Shown: in pieces, positions 6,443 to 7,838 of the stretch
Position numbering within the stretch: position 1 is the first letter of the stretch
Layout of the letters: each line of letters begins with the position of its first letter
Assembly (NCBI GenBank): GCA_025455985.1
Contig: JALOLM010000085.1
Location: 1 to 7,838 of the forward strand
Reading direction: 5' to 3'
DNA: 7,838 nucleotides
DNA from: Candidatus Nanopelagicales bacterium
GTDB taxonomy: Bacteria; Actinomycetota; Actinomycetes; S36-B12; UBA10799
Made by a program: the position numbers and the translations under genes
Notes under the pieces: model-generated
The model's input: the letters and a program-made list of their open reading frames with translations, nothing else
Database searches by the model: none
What the model was told of the DNA's origin: nothing

Positions 6443-7557
6443 GAGACTCCCCGGTCCCGGTCGAGGGCGGTCCTCACAGTGGTCAGTAGTTCTTCCCAGG
6501 CCACCTTGAACTTGTCGACCCCCTCAGTTTCGAGGGTCTCGAATACATCGTCGAGGTCGATACCGACCGACGCGAGGCCGTCGAACACCTGCTGACTCGC
6601 CGGACCGTAGCCGGTGAGTGTGTCACCATCCACGTGCCCATGGTCAGCCACTGCCCGCAGAGTGGGTTCTGGCATCGTGTTCACACAGCCGGGTCCGGCC
6701 AGGCCCACCACGTAGAGATCATCGGGGAACGCCGGATCCTTGACCCCGGTCGAGGCCCACAGCGGCCGTTGCGGGCTGGCGCCCGCTGCCGCCAATGCCT
6801 GCCACCGCGAGCCGGCTCGGAAGTCCTGGTAGGCCTGCCATGCGAGGCGGGCATTGGCCAGTCCCGCCTGACCTCGCAGCGACGAAGCGTCCTCGGTGGC
6901 GATTTCACCGAGCCGGTTATCGACTTCGGTGTCGACCCTGCTGACGAAGAACGAGGCCACGGAGTGGATGTCGGCTATCGACTGGCCTGACTCCAGCCGG
7001 CGTTCCAGGCCAGCGGCCCAGGCATCCAGAACCTGCACATAACGGTCAACGCTGAAGATGAGGGTGACGTTGACACTGATGCCCTCGGAGAGTGCTTGCG
7101 TGATGGCAGGCAGTCCCTCAACGGTCCCAGGAATCTTGATCAGCAGATTCGGCCGGTCAACCTCATGCCACAGTGCACGTGCTTGCTCGATCGTGTTCGC
7201 TGTGTCGCGTGCGAGCCGCGGATCCACTTCGATGGACACTCTGCCGTCGACGCCGTGCGTACGGGCGGCGACGTCGGCCATCACATCGCAGGCGTCGCGC
7301 ACGTCCTGGGTGGTCATCTCCCGCACCGCGAGGTCGGCGTCGGCGTCACCGCTGGCCAGGCTCGCGATCTGGGGCGCGTAGGAGGCCGCCCCGGTCGAGA
7401 TGGCCTTGGCGAAGATCGACGGGTTCGTGGTCACACCGACGACATGATCGTCCGTGATCATGCGGGCCAGTCCGCCGCTGGTCAGCCGGCTGCGATCGAG
7501 GTCGTCGAGCCAGATGGAGACCCCGAGGTCCGAGAGGGCCTGCAGTCTGTCGGTCAT
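6439..7557 (-). CDS. tal: Transaldolase
   Basis: Moves a dihydroxyacetone unit from sedoheptulose 7-phosphate to glyceraldehyde 3-phosphate, giving erythrose 4-phosphate and fructose 6-phosphate, in the cytosolic non-oxidative pentose phosphate pathway. It has 372 residues, the typical long actinobacterial transaldolase (about 370). Visible motifs are SIWLDDLDR (14-22), GVTTNPSIF (41-49), PNLLIKIPGT (136-145) with the Schiff-base Lys141, SVNVTLIFS (161-169), SFFVSRVDTEVD (202-213), PLWASTGVKDP (265-275) and NTMPEPTL (293-300). The ATG start has a strong AAGGAGG 7 nt upstream. The stop shares 4 nt with the zwf start. tkt lies 62 nt upstream on the same strand, so tkt and tal are probably cotranscribed, although a promoter inside the gap cannot be excluded. 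Confidence 0.98.
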   Translation of the reverse strand: MTDRLQALSDLGVSIWLDDLDRSRLTSGGLARMITDDHVVGVTTNPSIFAKAISTGAASYAPQIASLASGDADADLAVREMTTQDVRDACDVMADVAARTHGVDGRVSIEVDPRLARDTANTIEQARALWHEVDRPNLLIKIPGTVEGLPAITQALSEGISVNVTLIFSVDRYVQVLDAWAAGLERRLESGQSIADIHSVASFFVSRVDTEVDNRLGEIATEDASSLRGQAGLANARLAWQAYQDFRAGSRWQALAAAGASPQRPLWASTGVKDPAFPDDLYVVGLAGPGCVNTMPEPTLRAVADHGHVDGDTLTGYGPASQQVFDGLASVGIDLDDVFETLETEGVDKFKVAWEELLTTVRTALDRDRGVS

Positions 7558-7564
7558 GGGCGTT

Positions 7565-7571
7565 CCTCCTT
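7565..7571 (-). promoter_or_regulatory. Strong Shine-Dalgarno sequence for tal
   Basis: Read on the minus strand this is AAGGAGG, followed by AA and ACGCC-type spacer bases, with 7 nt to the tal ATG. It is the strongest ribosome-binding site in the pentose phosphate operon and confirms the tal start. The downstream genes have a weaker site (zwf) or none (opcA, pgl), which suggests that ribosome loading at tal supplies much of the distal translation through overlapping stops and starts. Confidence 0.85.
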
Positions 7572-7619
7572 AGACGCAGACGCTATCCGCACCGGGACGG
7601 CTTCGCGCAGCGAGTTTGG

Positions 7620-7838
7620 TCACGACTGGTCCAGGCAGGCACGAGCGGCCGCGACGACAGCGTCGGAGGTGATGCCGAACTCCTCGTAGAGCGTCTGGTA
7701 CGCGGCCGACGCACCGAAGTGCTCCAGACTCACCGTGCGCCCCTGGGTGCCCACGTACTTGTACCAGGACATGGCCCGGCCTGCCTCGACGCTCACCCGC
7801 GCGGTGACCGCGCTGGGGAGAACCGATTCGCGATATTC
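7620..7838 (-). CDS. tkt: Transketolase, C-terminal end (5' part outside window)
   Basis: Thiamine diphosphate enzyme that moves two-carbon units between pentose phosphates and other sugar phosphates. Only the last 72 codons and the TGA are inside the window; a full protein has about 690-700 residues. The visible part is the end of the C-terminal domain: EYRESVLPSAVTARVSVEAG, then RAMSWYKYVGTQGR (visible residues 21-34), LEHFGASAAYQTLYEEFGI (38-56), and the tail AARACLDQS. These match the conserved end of bacterial transketolases, including the E-x-FG-x-SA block near the substrate phosphate region. The frame is open to the window edge with no sign of damage. It is the first gene in view of the tkt-tal-zwf-opcA-pgl operon. 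Its start and the operon promoter lie beyond the window. Confidence 0.95.
   Translation of the reverse strand, partial: EYRESVLPSAVTARVSVEAGRAMSWYKYVGTQGRTVSLEHFGASAAYQTLYEEFGITSDAVVAAARACLDQS

Noticed and set aside
5831..6595. Open frame of about 254 codons on the plus strand opposite zwf and the end of tal
   Set aside because: Antisense to conserved coding sequence, with no recognisable domain; a codon-bias shadow.
4903..7563. Identical 12-nt sequence ACGCCCATGACC around the starts of opcA and tal
   Set aside because: Short, centred on a start codon followed by a common second codon (ACC), and not seen at zwf or pgl; chance is a sufficient explanation.
7096..7689. Open frame of about 197 codons on the plus strand opposite the start of tal
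   Set aside because: Antisense to tal and crosses its Shine-Dalgarno region; no domain features.
1..7838. Mobile elements, CRISPR arrays, tRNA or rRNA genes, riboswitches, defence or biosynthetic systems
   Set aside because: The window is almost filled by conserved housekeeping genes with gaps of at most 62 nt; no repeats, inverted ends, transposase or RNA gene signature was found.

Overview
The window is a high-GC stretch of chromosomal housekeeping DNA, almost certainly from an actinomycete (phylum Actinomycetota). The reasons are an RbpA-type RNA polymerase-binding protein, an OpcA protein next to glucose-6-phosphate dehydrogenase, frequent GTG starts, and a gene order of the pgk-tpiA-secG ... 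pgl-opcA-zwf-tal-tkt type that is well known in this phylum (for example in Mycobacterium). The genus cannot be told from the sequence alone.

Left arm, plus strand (positions 2-3178): the 3' part of pgk (phosphoglycerate kinase), a complete tpiA (triosephosphate isomerase) overlapping pgk by 4 nt, secG (a SecYEG translocon subunit), a divergent rbpA, and a membrane-anchored zinc metallopeptidase of the YpfJ/PF04228 type. The first four are tightly spaced and look like one operon. The metallopeptidase follows a 58-nt gap and appears to have its own promoter, giving a leaderless or nearly leaderless mRNA.

Right arm, minus strand (positions 3220-7838, read right to left): tkt (3' end only), tal, zwf, opcA and pgl. 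This is the oxidative and non-oxidative pentose phosphate pathway in one operon. The last four genes are joined by three successive 4-nt stop/start overlaps (GTGA, ATGA, ATGA). Only tal and zwf show a recognisable Shine-Dalgarno sequence, so opcA and pgl probably depend on translational coupling.

The two arms converge on a 41-nt spacer (3179-3219) with no convincing terminator. Together they encode NADPH and pentose production (Zwf, OpcA, Pgl), carbon shuffling between sugar phosphates (Tal, Tkt), and the lower-glycolysis steps that take up the resulting glyceraldehyde 3-phosphate (TpiA, Pgk). No RNA gene, insertion sequence, CRISPR array, prophage or large repeat was seen. No new system is evident. 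The points most worth a second look are the divergent RbpA, the leaderless metallopeptidase promoter, and the coupled overlaps in the pentose phosphate operon.
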